The position numbers and the translations under genes were made by a program. A stretch of DNA of 64,000 bases, taken from Actinernus sp. WN-2022. Taxonomy: Eukaryota > Cnidaria > Anthozoa > Actiniaria > Actinernidae. Location of the stretch: positions 53,912,021 to 53,976,020 of the forward strand of contig JAOWCC010001634.1 of NCBI GenBank assembly GCA_030867875.1. The letters are read 5' to 3'. A model generated the notes under the pieces. It worked only from the letters and a program-made list of their open reading frames with translations. It was not told where the DNA came from and searched no databases. Below, piece after piece: positions 18,812 through 31,920 of the stretch; the stretch's first letter is position 1, and the number at the start of each line of letters is the position of its first letter.

Positions 18812-21790
18812 TAATAATAATAATAATACTTTATTCCAAAAATACCATCAAAGATACATAGGAAGTACTGGAAGTACACAAGTAGCTAGGTACAATCATT
18901 AAACATAGTCATAATGTCGTGGCAATATTTTGCTGTACACCTCATTACAGACTCATCCTTCATTGACAAGCAGTACGAAAATAATTCTCGCCGACTAAAA
19001 CAACTAAATGAATCATTGATAGCTAACAAATTGCCCCAAAAACGTTCTCTAAGATTTACAAATTTTATATTATTACAACTGGTGAAGTAATGCAATTCAT
19101 CACCTAACTCATTAAGGTTACAAAGAGGGCAAACGCGTGCATCATAAGTAATGTTTGCGTAGCGACCAGTTTCAACAGGGAATTTGTGCGCAGAAATCCT
19201 AAATCTTGTCACCACCTGACGATGCTTAACGCTCGAGACATACGACAGGTAGTTCTCAAAACCTGTATTTGGCTTCACTAGATTAAACCTACGCAACTTA
19301 CTGCACTCTTGAACCTGGTCCTTCCACCGGCGCTTATTAAAGGAATTATATAATTCAGATTTCAGATATTTAGCCAGAACTCTAATATTCTTAGTGGATA
19401 TAACAAGATCCTTAAGAGATTTAACATTGCACATCTCTAACAGATAATTCGTAAACTTAACGCCCTGAAAATTTGATTGTATGCACACACGTGCAGCTCT
19501 CCCAACTAATTCATCCCCGTACAACGAATCCTTCACCCGTACCCAGTATTTAACTACCAAAACAGAAAGTTGCACAACCATTGGTACTCTGCCCAATTCT
19601 GCATACACTGCTAAGTTTGTAGACTTAGAGTGAACGCCTAAAATACGTTTGCAAAACTTCAAATGCAGTTTTTCTATGTCGGTAGCCATACTAAAAAACT
19701 TTGTCTTGAACATGTCAAAACTAGATATCCTTCCCAAAGCGTAAACTCCCCAAATCTCACAACCATACAGCAGCACCGGAACTACAACAGTTGAATACAG
19801 TTTCAACAGCACTTTCACTGGAACATTCTCCACGTTAGAAAAACTTTTAAATAGACCGTGATACGCGCGTAACGCCTTATTGTACAAATCCTTTTGGGCG
19901 ATTTTAAAACCACCACCAAAATGGAAAGTTATGCCCAAATATGTGTACTCATCGACACAATCCAACAAATCCTTGCCAAAATACCATTTAGAAGTTATAA
20001 ACGAGCGTCGCTGAGCTCTCGTGCCAAATACTAAAATCTTGGACTTTTTCAAGTTGACCTTTAACTTCCATTTCTTAGTATAACGCTCAAGCCTACGAAT
20101 GCAACCTTGCAATCCACTCTCGGACTCAGATAGCAGTACCAAGTCATCAGCATACAGTAGACAACTCAACTTCGAATCGCCCAGTATCACTGGATCACAG
20201 GATGGTGTGTTAAACAAATCAGGAATATCATTTATAAAAAGATTAAACAACGTAGGACTAAGATTGCATCCTTGTTTAACTCCTATGTCCGACTGAAAAA
20301 AAGGAGTGGCTCCTTGACTCAATTTAACCGCCGCCTTGACAGATGAATACATACCGAGCAGAATGCGTACAAACTTTCTACTGCAGCCATACTGAATCAA
20401 CTTGAAAAACAAACCCTCTCTCCAAACACTATCGTAAGCCTTCCTAAAATCAACAAAACACGCAAACAACGGCTTGTGCCGAGTCTTATAAAAGTCAATC
20501 AATGTTTTCAACACCAGCACATGATCAGACGTCCTGAACCCAAACGAGCATTCAAAATTAATGTGAAGAACTTTCCTAAACAGCTACTGATACAAATACC
20601 TCTATAATTACCAGGGTCCAATCGACTTCCCGATTTATGAAGAGGCACTATAAAACCTTCCGACCATACGTGCGGGAAAGCACTGCACGATATAACCTTA
20701 TTAAAAAGTTTGACGAAGTGTGGCCCTAAAACATCCACAGAGGTTTTAATTATTTCATTATTTATCAAATCACCCGCACTGGCCTTTTTATTCTTGAGTT
20801 TTTTCGCTGAATCGCGTACTTCCTTAAGTGAAACAGGTGCGTCGAGAATCACATTCTCATTAATAGCCCAGCATTGATAATCTTTTACAATCTGAGCTTC
20901 GTTACTAGTACTTTCAGTTGAAAAGTTGACTTTATTTAGATCTTTGAAATAACTATGCCACTCTGCCGGCGACACATCGTTAGAGGCCCCTTCAGACTGA
21001 CGCGACTTAATAGAGTTAACCAGTTTCCAAAACTCTTTCGGACTCCTTTCCTCCAATGCCTGAATTCTGTTTAACAAGTCATTTCGGAAATTTCTTTTCA
21101 GTCGTTTAATAAGCCGCTTATAGTCTTTTTTCGTGGAAAAAAAATTATGTCTCAAGAAAGGATCGTTCGGATACTTTGACACTAAATTGCCTAAATTTTT
21201 TACCTCCTTTTTGAGCGAGTGACAATCTTTGTCAAACCACTTCTGTTTTTGAACTGTATTCCGTGTTCTTTTCTTTGGAACTTTACCACTCCTGACAGGC
21301 ACTACTTTTTTAGAAACCTTAACTATAACACTTGTAAATTTATTAACCAAGGAATCTACATCTAAATCTCCTTCATCTGCCGATGAATCTAACAAACCAC
21401 TCAACTCTTGAGAAACCTCGTCAGAATCAAGACTGTCACGGGGCGCAGTCTTTAACTCATCACTCCACAGAAAAGCCATCGGAAGTGGCGACAAAATGAC
21501 TGAATTTTCCGACACAGTTGATGCCTCAGCCTTAAGAGCAAAAGATAATAGACAATGACAATATAAACTCTTCCGAAATCGCTTATGAAACATACCACAG
21601 GTAACCCAAAAAGCGGGAAATATATGTCGAGTCTGGGCTGCCTGTGCGTAAACCAAAACCTTTCCGCCTCTTCGCAGCACCGTTTTAGTGATTCCATGTA
21701 CTCTATTATGTCTTCGTCTTCACATAATATAGAGGAGCACATACAAAGCAATATTAAAAGAGTAAAAAAACGTCCAGTTCATCAACCCGT
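18812..21790 (-). mobile_element. Non-LTR retrotransposon (LINE), minus strand
   Basis: The RT-bearing frames run from about 21680 to 18886, and the minus-strand 3' end reads AATAAAGTATTATTATTATT, a simple-repeat tail ending near 18812. No endonuclease domain is recognised upstream, so the copy is probably 5' truncated. The RT motifs point to an APE-type LINE; I cannot give the clade with confidence. Confidence 0.8.
18886..21680 (-). pseudogene. LINE reverse transcriptase, one frameshift
   Basis: The N-terminal frame (20508-21680) has the pre-RT helical region (KSRQSEGASNDVSP, LKNKKASAGDLINNEIIK) and the RT fingers block VPLHKSGSRLDPGNYRGICI. After a frameshift near 20510-20560 the second frame (18886-20520) gives the palm: CFVDFRKAYDSVWR (motif A), GVKQGCNLSPTLFN (motif B) and CLLYADDLVLL (motif C, YADD). 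It ends with a Cys/His cluster (CPLCNLNELGDELHYFTSC) typical of LINE C-termini that bind nucleic acid. One indel separates the halves, so the copy is only slightly damaged. Confidence 0.88.
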
Positions 21791-21799
21791 TAATTAGAC

Positions 21800-22670
21800 G
21801 CCATGTTTCGTTTTGCCGAGTAGCCTAGCCTGTTGTTCTGATCCCTAAGTAGCGACGTTACATGGAGTAACTGCGTGAACTTTTCCACACTGAGATTTTC
21901 ACACGAACATACTGAGATTCTGGGTCACATATTTGTGAACTTACATGAAGTAATGACACACTGAGATTTGTACGTAAGTGTGCTGAGAATTCACATATGG
22001 ACAAACTGAGATGTCTTCACAAGTGTACTGAGAACTGTTAAAGAAAGTACGTTGGGAATTCGCGAACAGAAGACACTGAAATTTGCAGTGATGGTTGCTC
22101 TGAAAACGTATACGAAAATACCCTGGAATGTGTAGTCGGCATGAAGTGAGAATCTCATAATTCTATTGAGATTTTGTTTAAGCTATACTGAAAATCATTT
22201 ACATAGACTGTAATTCTCAGTGTGTGTAGCCCGTATTTCAACAGTGTGTGTAACAATCTCAACACAATGGTAATGATTTTCAGTTAATATATTTTTATTT
22301 CAATATTGTCTTACACGTTTTAATAGACAGAATGTGAATCTCAGGCTCTCCTTTGGGATTTTAGTTACAGTATGTGCGTTTCACCACGTATAAAAGAGAA
22401 TGTTTTGAACATTTACGGATTTCAGTTATCGTATGTGCGTTTCAGTTTGTATACGAGAATACATTTTTATCGTTTACAAATTTCAGTTAATGTGTGGGTA
22501 TTTCAGCATGTTTGCGAGAGAAAGTTTGAATTTTGCACCATACGGCGCCTCATACGGGGGGTCTAAATTTTGTGACGTCATTTGTGCACAACGCTATTTG
22601 TGGTTACTTATTCGCTATTCTATGGTTAGTGTTGGTGACCTGACTCAAGTAATCTTAATAGTTGTAGCTA
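21800..22670. repeat. Degenerate ACTGAGATT and GTGCGTTTCA repeats, no gene
   Basis: From 21880 to about 22260 the word CACTGAGAT or a close variant recurs every 30-50 bases, and its complement appears later in the stretch. From 22370 to 22500 a unit of about 64 bases containing GTATGTGCGTTTCA is repeated about twice. These look like old tandem arrays. No coding frame is convincing. Confidence 0.5.
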
Positions 22671-22747
22671 GTTTTAAATTTTCAGTATGTCCTTAATTTT
22701 GTTCTTTTGGTGGGGATCTTTTCTTGAATCGTTATGTGTGTCACTTG

Positions 22748-24635
22748 TATGAGGCGCCAAATGTTTCAAAATTATTTTCGAGTATAATAAAGGAAAAAAA
22801 ATGCATGTATACCAATAAACGATTATTTGTAAGCTACACATGGAAAATAAGAAAACATGCACGAAGAAAAAAATATGCACGAAGAAAAAACCATGCACGA
22901 AGAAAACTGACCATCCACGAAGAAAAAACCATGCACGAAGTAAAACCATGCACGAAGAAAAAACCATGCACGAAGAAAAAACCATGCACGAAGAAAAAAC
23001 CATGCACGAAGAAAAACCATGCACGAAGAAAAAACCATGCACGAAGAAAAAACCATGCAGGAAGAAAAAACCATGCACGAAGAAAAAACATGCACGAAGA
23101 AAAAAACATGCACGAAGAAAAACCATGCACGAAGAAAAAACCATGCACGAAGAAAAAACCATGCACGAAGAAAAAACCATGCACGAAGAAAATACCATGC
23201 ACGAAGAAAAAACCATGCACGAAGAAAAAACATGCACGAAGAAAGAATCATGCACGAAGAAAAATCCATGCACGAAGAAAACTGACCATGCACGAAGAAA
23301 AAACCATGCACGAAGTAAAACCATGCACGAAGAAAAAACCATGCACGAAGAAAAAACCATGCACGAAGAAAAAACCATGCACGAAGAAAAAACATGCACG
23401 AAGAAAAAACCATGCACGAAGAAAAAACCCTGATGCACGAAGAAAAACCATGCACGAAGAAAAACCATGCACGAAGAAAAACCATGCACGAAGAAAAAAC
23501 CATGCACGAAGAAAAAACCATGCACGAAGAAAAAACCATGCACGAAGAAAAAACCATGCACGAAGAAAAAACCATGCACGAAGAAAAAACATGCACGAAG
23601 AAAAAACCATGCACGAAGAAAAAACCCTGATGCACGAAGAAAAACCATGCACGAAGAAAAACCATGCACGAAGAAAAACCATGCACGAAGAAAAAACCAT
23701 GCACGAAGAAAAAACATGCACGAAGAAAAAACCATGCACGAAGAAAACTGACCATGCACGGAGAAAAAACCATGCACGAAGTAAAACCATGCACGAAAAA
23801 AAACCATGCACGAAGAAAAACCATGCACGAAGAAAAAACCATGCACGAAGAAAAAACCATGCACGAAGAAAAAACCCTGATGCACGAAGAAAAACCATGC
23901 ACGAAGAAAAACCATGCACGAAGAAAAAACCATGCACGAAGAAAAAACCATGCACGAAGAAAAAACCATGCACGAAGAAAAAACCCTGATGCACGAAGAA
24001 AAACCATGCACGAAGAAAAACCATGCACGAAGAAAAAACCATGCACGAAGAAAAAACCATGCACGAAGAAAAACCATGCACGAAGAAAAAACCATGCACG
24101 AAGAAAAAACCATGCACGAAGAAAAAACCATGCACGAAGAAAAAACATGCACGAAGAAAAAAACATGCACGAAGAAAAACCATGCACGAAGAAAAAACCA
24201 TGCACGAAGAAAAAACCATGCACGAAGAAAACTGACCATGCACGAAGAAAAAACCATGCACGAAGTAAAACCATGCACGAAGAAAAAACCATGCACGAAG
24301 AAAAACCATGCACGAAGAAAAAACCATGCACGAAGAAAAAACCATGCACGAAGAAAAAACCATGCACGAAGAAAAAACATGCACGAAGAAAAAAACATGC
24401 ACGAAGAAAAACCATGCACGAAGAAAAAACCATGCACGAAGAAAAAACCATGCACGAAGAAAAAACCATGCACGAAGAAAATACCATGCACGAAGAAAAA
24501 ACCATGCACGAAGAAAAAACCATGCACGAAGAAAAAACCCTGATGCACGAAGAAAAACCATGCACGAAGAAAAAACCATGCACGAAGAAAAAACCCTGCA
24601 CGAAGAAAAAACCCTGAAACATTTGGCGCCTCATA
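22748..24635. mobile_element. Non-autonomous TIR element filled with a minisatellite
   Basis: Perfect inverted termini TATGAGGCGCCAAATGTTTC occur at 22748-22767 and, inverted, at 24616-24635. The six bases CACTTG flank both ends (22742-22747 and 24636-24641) as a target-site duplication. Removing the element and one CACTTG rejoins a LINE reading frame, which supports insertion. Almost the whole interior is the 18-bp array. A 6-bp duplication fits Polinton- or Dada-type integration; no transposase is encoded. Confidence 0.8.
22855..24612. repeat. 18-bp minisatellite array, about 100 copies
   Basis: The unit is CCATGCACGAAGAAAAAA with 16-18 base variants differing mainly in the A-run. Variant units with CCCTGATG or ACTGACC recur at intervals and give a higher-order pattern. 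The arrays have no stop codons in several frames on both strands simply because the unit is a multiple of three and lacks stops, so the long frames across it are not genes. Confidence 0.95.
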
Positions 24636-25850
24636 CACTTGACCATGTTTGTAGTTCAATGTCTCTTAGCCTCTGTTGGATAATGTTTTCGGTGGTTGTG
24701 TTATTGTAATATACATTGTTCTGCCTATTAATCCACAGTTCTCCTAATCCTATCTGATGTAGCAAGGTTTTGATTTTGTGGCTCCAGCATTCTTTGTTGG
24801 ATCCTAATTTTTTGTATCTTTGTATGCATTGCAGGATAGTTTATCTATATCAAGAGTCACTTAATTTAAGCCAGAATTTAATGCTCCTGCATTTTGCTTG
24901 CGTTCGTAACGGATATCTCCCTAATTCTGTCCTGCATGCATTATTACTTGAAGTTTTGTTGACCCCTAGGAGCCATTTACAGAATTTAATATGCACAGCT
25001 TCAATCGGATCTTTTTCTAATGGCCCTTTTATATCCACTCCCCATAATTCGGCTACAATAGAGTAGATTTGGACTTATCAGGGCGTCAAATAGTTTGATG
25101 GTTAATTTAAGGTCTTTTCTGAAGTATTCGCCCATTTCTTTCCTTAATTTGTAAAGTGCTTTTAGGGCAACCTTTTTCAATTCTTGTTTAACAAGTGTAA
25201 AGTTCCCGAAGGCGCTTAGTCGTAGACCTAAGTATTTATATGACTTAACATTTTGGAGTTTAATATTATCATAATAAAACATGTAATTGTTCATATTTTT
25301 GCCATTGTTGTTAAAGATAACTATCTTTGTTTTGTCTAAGTTGACCTTTAGATCTGATTCTTCGCAAAATGATCTTAGCTTATTTAGCTATGTTTGTAGA
25401 CCTTTTGCTGTTTTAGAAAAAAATACTAAATCGTCCGCGTATAGGAGGCAGCTTAGGGGTTTATTCTTTAGCTGTATGTCGTTTGTGTTAACCAAATTCA
25501 GTTCATCAAGCAGATGATAACATACATCCCTGTTTTACTCCCGTGTGACAAGTAAAGGTTGGTGTTATTGACTGCTGATTTATCATTTGAGTACATTGAT
25601 ATCAGTAATGCGAGAACTTTTCCATTTACTCCTGTATTCTTAAGTTTTTCAAATAGTTTTTGTCTTGGTATTCGATCAAAGGCTTTCTTGAAGTCTATGA
25701 AACAAGAAAAAAGTAAGTTTTTCTTCTTTGGTTTGGTTTTTACATATTTATCAATGAGAGTTTTGAGGATATGGCTGTCTAGTTGCTCACTTGTAAGTAC
25801 ATTCTGGCTCCCCTCGGTATCAACAAGGACTTAATTTTCGAGCTCTTTCC

Positions 25851-26132
25851 AAACTTTCTTTATCGAAATCCGAAAGAAAATTAGTTTGCACTTGACACCC
25901 GAATTTTCCCTCGGCCAGCGACCCTCCGCAGCTAGAATTGCTTTCTCGGTTTTATCGCTCTTTTTCGGCGTTTATATAAAGTAAACTTGAAGCATGGAAA
26001 GTAAAGCAACCCGGGTTGAAGTAACAAAAAACAACTTCATTGTATATAAACCTTTACGAAATCGTTTTCACTAACCGGAAGTAAGGAGTCTTTTCCCGCC
26101 ATTTACGCGCTGACCTTTCATAGCTACGTCAA
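25851..26132. other. Short gene-free stretch between LINEs
   Basis: I see no coding or structured feature here. Confidence 0.4.
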
Positions 26133-26436
26133 TCAATCAATCAATCAATCAAACTTTATTGCTCTTACAATGACATGTATACAATATAAAAAAGAAAAAT
26201 AACTAATATATATATACAATGTGATGGGCAATACAGATTAAATAATATTTGAGCCTGGAGGCTAAATAAACTGTGAAGTTCTCGAGTTAGCCTCCAGCCT
26301 TGTTAATTAGCAATTATAATAGGAGAAAGGAAATCGGGAAGGAAATTTAGAAACTAGTTTAGATTACTGGGAAAACTCTAAGAATTTGAATATTAATTAC
26401 AAAAATATAAATAATAATTTGAGGAATTATAGATAG

Positions 26437-28422
26437 TTATTTTGAGTATTGGTCTAACAATAAATACTGTTTTATGCATTTTGAGAAAGAAAATACATTT
26501 AAATTTTTGAGGTGGTCTGGGAGATTTCGCCAAAGGTCAATTGCCATGAATGAAATCATTTGTTTTCCTATGTTTGTTCTCACGCCTGATTTATATAAAT
26601 TTTGTTTGGCTGCATATCTCGTATTATAACTGTGGACATTGCTGGCATATTGAAAAAAATTATCGAACAAGTTAGGTAATTGACCTTTGTGCCAGAGGTG
26701 AACAAATTTTAATGCGTGGAGATGGTAAACATTGTGAACTGTAAGTATATCTAAGATATTTAGCAGTGGGAGAGCACTTTCAGTATTTCTACCATACAAT
26801 GTGGCAAAAAATATTAATCTTGCGACATGGTTTTGCTTTGTTTGTACTTTTTGTACATTGGTTTTATAAGCGCTGCCCCAAGCTAATATCGCATATGAGA
26901 TGTATGGATAAATAAGATTGTAATAAATTTGCTTTAGTTGCGTCAATGATAAATAGTGCCTCAGCTTGGATACAATACTTTTGTTTTGTGAAATACGCGA
27001 AGATACATATGATATATGGTATTTCCAACACATTGTATCGTCAATCATGACTCCTAGATATTTTATGTGGTCTTTTCTTTTCAAGGAGTGGCACGATCCA
27101 TCAGAGCTCAATATTTTGATATCAATATTCATGTCCCTTTTGTTAGCTGACTTTATGATCATAAAATTAGTTTTCGATAGATTAATAGATAACTTATTTA
27201 TGTCACACCATTCTTTGACCTTTTTTAATTCAGAGTTCATTAAATTTTCTAGGCTTTTTAAATCTTTAGCCGATGCAAATACATTTGTATCGTCCGCAAA
27301 TATTTTAAATGTTAGGGCATCAGAACAATTCGGTATATCGTTGATGTAAATTAAAAATAAAAGTGGTCCTAGAGAGCTACGTTGAGGGATGCCACAGATC
27401 ATTGTTTGTTTGGGGGAGTCGACATTTCATAGAGACACATACTGCTGCCTGTTCGTTAAATAACTTGTGAACCATTTTAAGGGTAGGCCTCTAATGCCAT
27501 AGGATTCTAGTTTATTTAGTAGTATTCCATGGTTAACAGTGTCGAATGCTTTCGAAAAATCTAAGAACACTCCACAAGTATACAAGTTATTATCAATCGC
27601 TTTTCTTAGGTTATCTGCAATTTCTGTTATAGCGTGGGATGTCGAGCGGCCTTTGCGAAATCCAAATTGGAATTCAAAGAGAATTTCTTGTTTTTCAATG
27701 TAATTAATAAGTTGCTTGTATATTAGTTTTTCAAACATTAGAGTAAAGGCTGATAAAGTCGAAATAGGACGAAAATTGGCTGGATTAGTAATTTCCCCTC
27801 CTTTATCGACAGGCGTTACCTTAGAAATTTTGAGGATATCCGGTACAATTCCTTGAAGAAGGGATTGATTGAAAATTATTGTTAGTGCTTCATATATATG
27901 TTCACGGGCAAGTTTAATGCATGATGGGGGGATACCAATTGATGACTTATTTAGTTTAAGTCCCATAATTGCATCGTAGACTTCATGTGCATAAATGCCA
28001 CGAAATACAAAACTATTCTGGAAGGATCTATTAATGTATTTTGTTGGATTATCATCATTTGGTGGAAGCTTACTAGCTAGATCGTTGCCAACATTAATAT
28101 AATGTGTGTTTAATTGATGAGAAATGCTAGCCTTATCAGTATAACATTTATTTTTATAGAGAAGCTTCTTTATCGTTGTTTGCGAGTTAATATTTTTCCG
28201 ATTTGTTATCATTCCAATCAACTTCCACGTTGTTTTTAAGTTTTCTTTATTTAAATTAAATTGAGCGCGAAAATAGTTCGTTTTTGCGGCTTCTTTAACT
28301 TTGTTTAATTTGTTGTTATATGCTTTATACATCTTTACTTTTGTTGGATCATTACTTAAAAAGTGGGTTTTAAAAAGTTTTTGTCTTCTCCTTTCGAGAC
28401 CAGTAAAGCATGAGATATCCAT
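26437..28422 (-). pseudogene. LINE reverse transcriptase with one in-frame TGA
   Basis: The frame 27427-28422 holds the fingers and motif A (VDKGGEITNPANFRPISTLS, FLDFSKAFDTVNHGILL); a TGA at 27427-27429 interrupts it, and the same frame continues at 26437-27402 with motif B (PQRSSLGPLLFLIYINDIP, where Arg replaces the usual Gly), FADDTNVF (motif C) and the C-terminal region ending DLWRNLPDHLKNLNVFSFSK. Apart from that stop the RT is complete. Confidence 0.85.
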
Positions 28423-28708
28423 GTTTTTTAAAATTGTTTTTTCTTTTTATTAGATACATTACGTATCGGAGCGTGCCTATCAGTTATTGTTTGAAGCGCT
28501 TCAACGATTCTATTCATGCTGTTATTAACATTATCGTCACTTACAAGACTTTGGAAATCCGTGTCCGCTACGTCATTCAAAAATAAGTCATCGTTAAAAT
28601 TCGAAAAATCTCTAAAATATCGTAAATCGTCTGTCACGGGTAGCTTATTCGCGACCGTGCAGAATATAGGAAGGTGGTCAGAGATATTAGCTAAACAAAT
28701 ACCTGCTT

Positions 28709-29296
28709 TTAATACTTTTGTGGAATGTTGGTGTAAATATGATCTATTAAAGTCGAGGTATGATCAGTGATTCGTGTCGCCTTTGTAATAATTGGCAGGA
28801 AACCTAAATCTAGAATCATGTCAAGGAAATCAGATGTTTGGTTATCAACGTTGTATTTTAGGAAGTTTATGTTTATGTCTCCGAGGAAGAAAAATTCTTG
28901 TCCTTTACTGTTTAAGTACTCAAGCTTAACTTTTAAGATTTCGAGAAAATGTTTGCGGTCATTATGTGGGTGTCGGTAAATGCAGCCAATTATAATATTC
29001 TTTTGTCTTTTTCGTATGATCTCAATCCAACAGGATTCTACACCTTCCGCAGTTAGTTCAAGGTCATGCCTTCTCACAAATTCCAATTCTTTCGTAAGAT
29101 AAAGGCCAACACCTCCAGCCAATGTTTTAGAGTTTGTATGCAAAAACGAATATCCTGGTATGCTAATGTTTTGGCTGTTTGTCTCTTTCAGTTTAGTTTC
29201 TGAGATAGCAATAATATCTGGTGATTCCTTCGATGTGAGAAGGATATCTTCTAACATTGAGAGGTTTTTAGATAAACTGCGCATATTGCAATGCAA
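28709..29296 (-). pseudogene. LINE APE-type endonuclease domain
   Basis: This 195-residue frame begins CNMRSLSKNLSMLEDILL and contains the catalytic-site blocks SETKLKE, GGVGLYLTKE, IIIGCIYRHPHND and FFFLGDININFL, ending at the THSTLIDHIYTN region, as in APE-type LINE nickases. The continuation toward RT switches frame near 28700 and again near 28425, so the ORF is broken. Confidence 0.85.
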
Positions 29297-29390
29297 AATT
29301 GAGAATCCATTGTAGTCATCTTTTCTAAGTTGATTTAGGTAAAAGGCTTCAACCTTAACTAAACATTTCCACTCATCATCCTAGCTGTTT

Positions 29391-29715
29391 CAAACTCGGA
29401 GCCGCGTTTTTGATTTACTGATTTCGTGTTCTAAGTCACGTAACAGATCGTGTGACACATTTTACTGCACACCAAACCACTTAATGTAGTCAAGAATGGC
29501 GATACCTATATATTGTCGTGAGAAACTTGGCCGGCGTACTTACCATACTCGGCTGTGCTGAAATAAGGAAAACAGAAAGTTGACCCCTGAATCAGGCCTT
29601 AACATGCTTGAGGAGCTGATAACCTAATCCGAATAACAACTACTCCATGGGCCTGATCATATCGTGGTTGTGCTAATGAAGAATGGAATTGAGATTAACA
29701 TATATTTAGTCGGCA
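29391..29715. other. Gene-free gap between two LINEs
   Basis: No feature was recognised. Confidence 0.4.
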
Positions 29716-31920
29716 CGCCTATCCGTACGTTACTCCTTTTCTCGTTGTTGCCTGGTACCGACCACTTGATTCACCCGTAGATAAATTTAGTTGTTTTGAA
29801 ACACTTGTTGGAAAGCTTGATGCGGGTGGTCTTGAATATTATGTGATGGGAGATCTCAATGTTAATCTAGCTGCGTCCCATTCGGATAATAATTCACGTT
29901 TACTAACTGGTATAACTGATCTTTATGGTCTGCGCCAACTTATCTGTGAACCCACTGGCATTTCTAATCTGACTTCAACTATGATTGATTTAATATTTAC
30001 TAATTCTCCAAACAGGGTTGTTTGCTCCGGTGTCTCTCATATCGGCATTAGCGATCATAGTCTTGTTTATGTATTTCGTAAACCTTCGATCGGTCTATCT
30101 ATTAAGGGGCATTCCATAGTATCTTACAGAAAGTTTAAATATTTTAATACCGCTAGCTTTTGCCATGACATTCGTTTACAGGACTGGGAATCTATAAATT
30201 CGTTTGAAGAGCCCAACAATATGTGGCGTGCCTGGAAAGACATGTTTCTAAGTGTGGTTGACAGGCACGCTCCTATTCGCACCAAACAACCAAACGTGTT
30301 GGTGCCTCCAAATCACCATGGATTACGTCACAATTAAAACAGCACATGCACGAAAGAGATGTCTTAAAGCTAAAAGCGATTCGCTCCAACGACCCAACCG
30401 ATTGATGGTGCCTTTAAAATTTGTCGCAATTCTGTAAACAATGAAGTAAAGTTAGTTCAAAAACTCATGAATAATTAATGAGCATTTTGTCCAATCAGAT
30501 GAAGCAAATCAGTCACGTGCATGCTCCTTTGTACCTGATCAAATCTCATCATTCTAAAAGGCCCACGGAGGGATTTGAATTCTGTCCCAGAGGGAAACGG
30601 GGTTAATGATTGAAACAATCGAATTTCTATTGATGTTTCAGCTTTCTCACTGAATTGCTAATTAGGATGAACGTTTTATATAAAGAATATTAATGAACAT
30701 GAAATTTTATATAAAGTCTCATCCTAATTAAGAATTCACTGATAAAGACCCAAAGATAACAAAAAGTACACGGAACATAATACCCCTAGATAATAAATTT
30801 TGCACTAAATTTACTAATATCAGCAGACTACCGAGATACACAGATAATATTTTTAAAATGAAGTTATCCAACTACCATTACTTGTTTACCGAGCCACTGT
30901 TTAGTTCCAATTATTAAACCAAACTCAAAGCCGTAAAATAATAAAAACGTGCATTAAACTTACATATTTTGTGCCGGAGTCAAAAATTTAGAGTCTCCCG
31001 TCATGTCAGTCACATCGCTTTCCAAGTCTTGAACATTATAGAGGTAAACCACGACACCAAATCCTTCAAGTGCAGATTCTTCTTGCATTGCGAAACGCCG
31101 CTTCAAACAACATAGTATGGTAATTTCTTCATGTCATTCCCTTGAGATGTTCGTAATTGCAGGCGGTGATTACTCGAATATTTTGCATGGCGTTGTGAAT
31201 ACAAAGGTTCAATGGTTCATTAAGTAACATTCCCTTGAGATGTGCGTCTTTCTTTCATTGCATTCTTAAAGCGTTTTTGAAGCCGTTTAAAACACTCACA
31301 GCACGTGTTTTATCAAGTCTAAAAATTCTCGGGCTTCGCCCACGAATTTTTAAACTTGATAAAACACTGCTGTTCGTGTTTTAAACAGTACTTAAAGAGA
31401 TGTACTACAAGAAAGCTTTCATTAATGAAGTAACCTCTAGAAAATCAAACAATTTGCACATTAATGAGATTAAACAAAATGGTATTTCTATATGTAATCC
31501 CCAAGAGCTCTCCGATACCTTTAACAATCACTTCGCTACTATTGGTCCGAAGCTCGCAAAAGAAGTCCCATTTACTGTAAATGACCGATCTTACCAAGAC
31601 TATTTTGATGGCCTGTCGTACGACTAGGCGACCTTTGCACTAAAACCAACAAATAGCTCCAGAGTCCTTTCTTTCTTGACTAAACTTAGCAAATCTAAAG
31701 CAACTGGGTTAGATAAGATATCCGTTAGACTTTTACGTGAATGTGCCAATCTAATCGCGAGCTTCAATCCCTTTGTTCGATATTGTCACCAGTATATTTC
31801 CGGAAGAGTGGAAGTGCTCTAAAGTAATTCCATTATTCAAACAAGGGGAACGCGCTGATTTGAATAATTATCGACCCATATCGATTATACCGGTTGTAGC
31901 AAAAGGTTTCGAAAGAATAA
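29716..31920 (+). pseudogene. Plus-strand LINE, 5' part (endonuclease to RT fingers)
   Basis: Endonuclease motifs VMGDLNVNL, LTSTMIDLIFTNSP and SDHSLVY are readable from 29740 to 30337, followed by a linker that resumes at 31400 (MYYKKAFINEVTSRKSNN) and the RT start (KATGLDKISVRLLRECANL, then LNNYRPISIIPVVAKGFERI) ending exactly at 31920, where the 43-bp satellite begins. Frames shift several times. The RT C-terminal half reappears at 45027, on the far side of the satellite-flanked block. Confidence 0.8.
30465..31395. mobile_element. Probable MITE insertion in the LINE linker
   Basis: The LINE linker is interrupted by about 930 bases that code for nothing. The right part holds a strong hairpin: TTTTATCAAGTCTAAAAATTC near 31308 pairs with its complement ending near 31369 around TCGGGCTTCGCCCAC. 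The left edge begins TCATGAATAATTAATGAGC. The exact ends and target duplication are not clear. Confidence 0.45.

Larger units (their letters stand above)
22672..25850 (-). pseudogene. LINE RT fragment, split by a minisatellite element
   Basis: On the minus strand from about 25840 down, pieces of a LINE RT are readable in shifting frames: SCFIDFKKAFDRIPRQKLFE (motif A), a region corresponding to the D-D box near 25420-25440, and the connection region with YKYLGLRLSAFGNFTLVKQEL and HIKFCKWLLGVNKTSSNNA. The C-terminus continues to 24642, is interrupted by the 1.9-kb element at 22748-24635, and resumes at 22747 in the same frame to a stop near 22674. Several frameshifts and stops are present. Confidence 0.7.
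26133..29390 (-). mobile_element. Non-LTR retrotransposon (LINE) with APE endonuclease and RT
   Basis: The minus strand carries an apurinic-type endonuclease, a linker and an RT in order. The 3' end is GCAATAAAGTTTGATTGATT with a TTGA-repeat tail at 26133-26155. The FADD-type RT with the PQ.S.LGPLLFLIYINDIP block resembles the Jockey/CR1/Rex1 group. Its 5' end is uncertain, near 29390. Confidence 0.85.

Noticed and set aside
22855..24612. CRISPR-like regular array
   Set aside because: There are no unique spacers, the unit is a plain 18-bp minisatellite, and the DNA is eukaryotic.
22674..24659. Several very long open frames on both strands across the 18-bp array
   Set aside because: They arise because the unit is a multiple of three without stop codons; composition is pure repeat.
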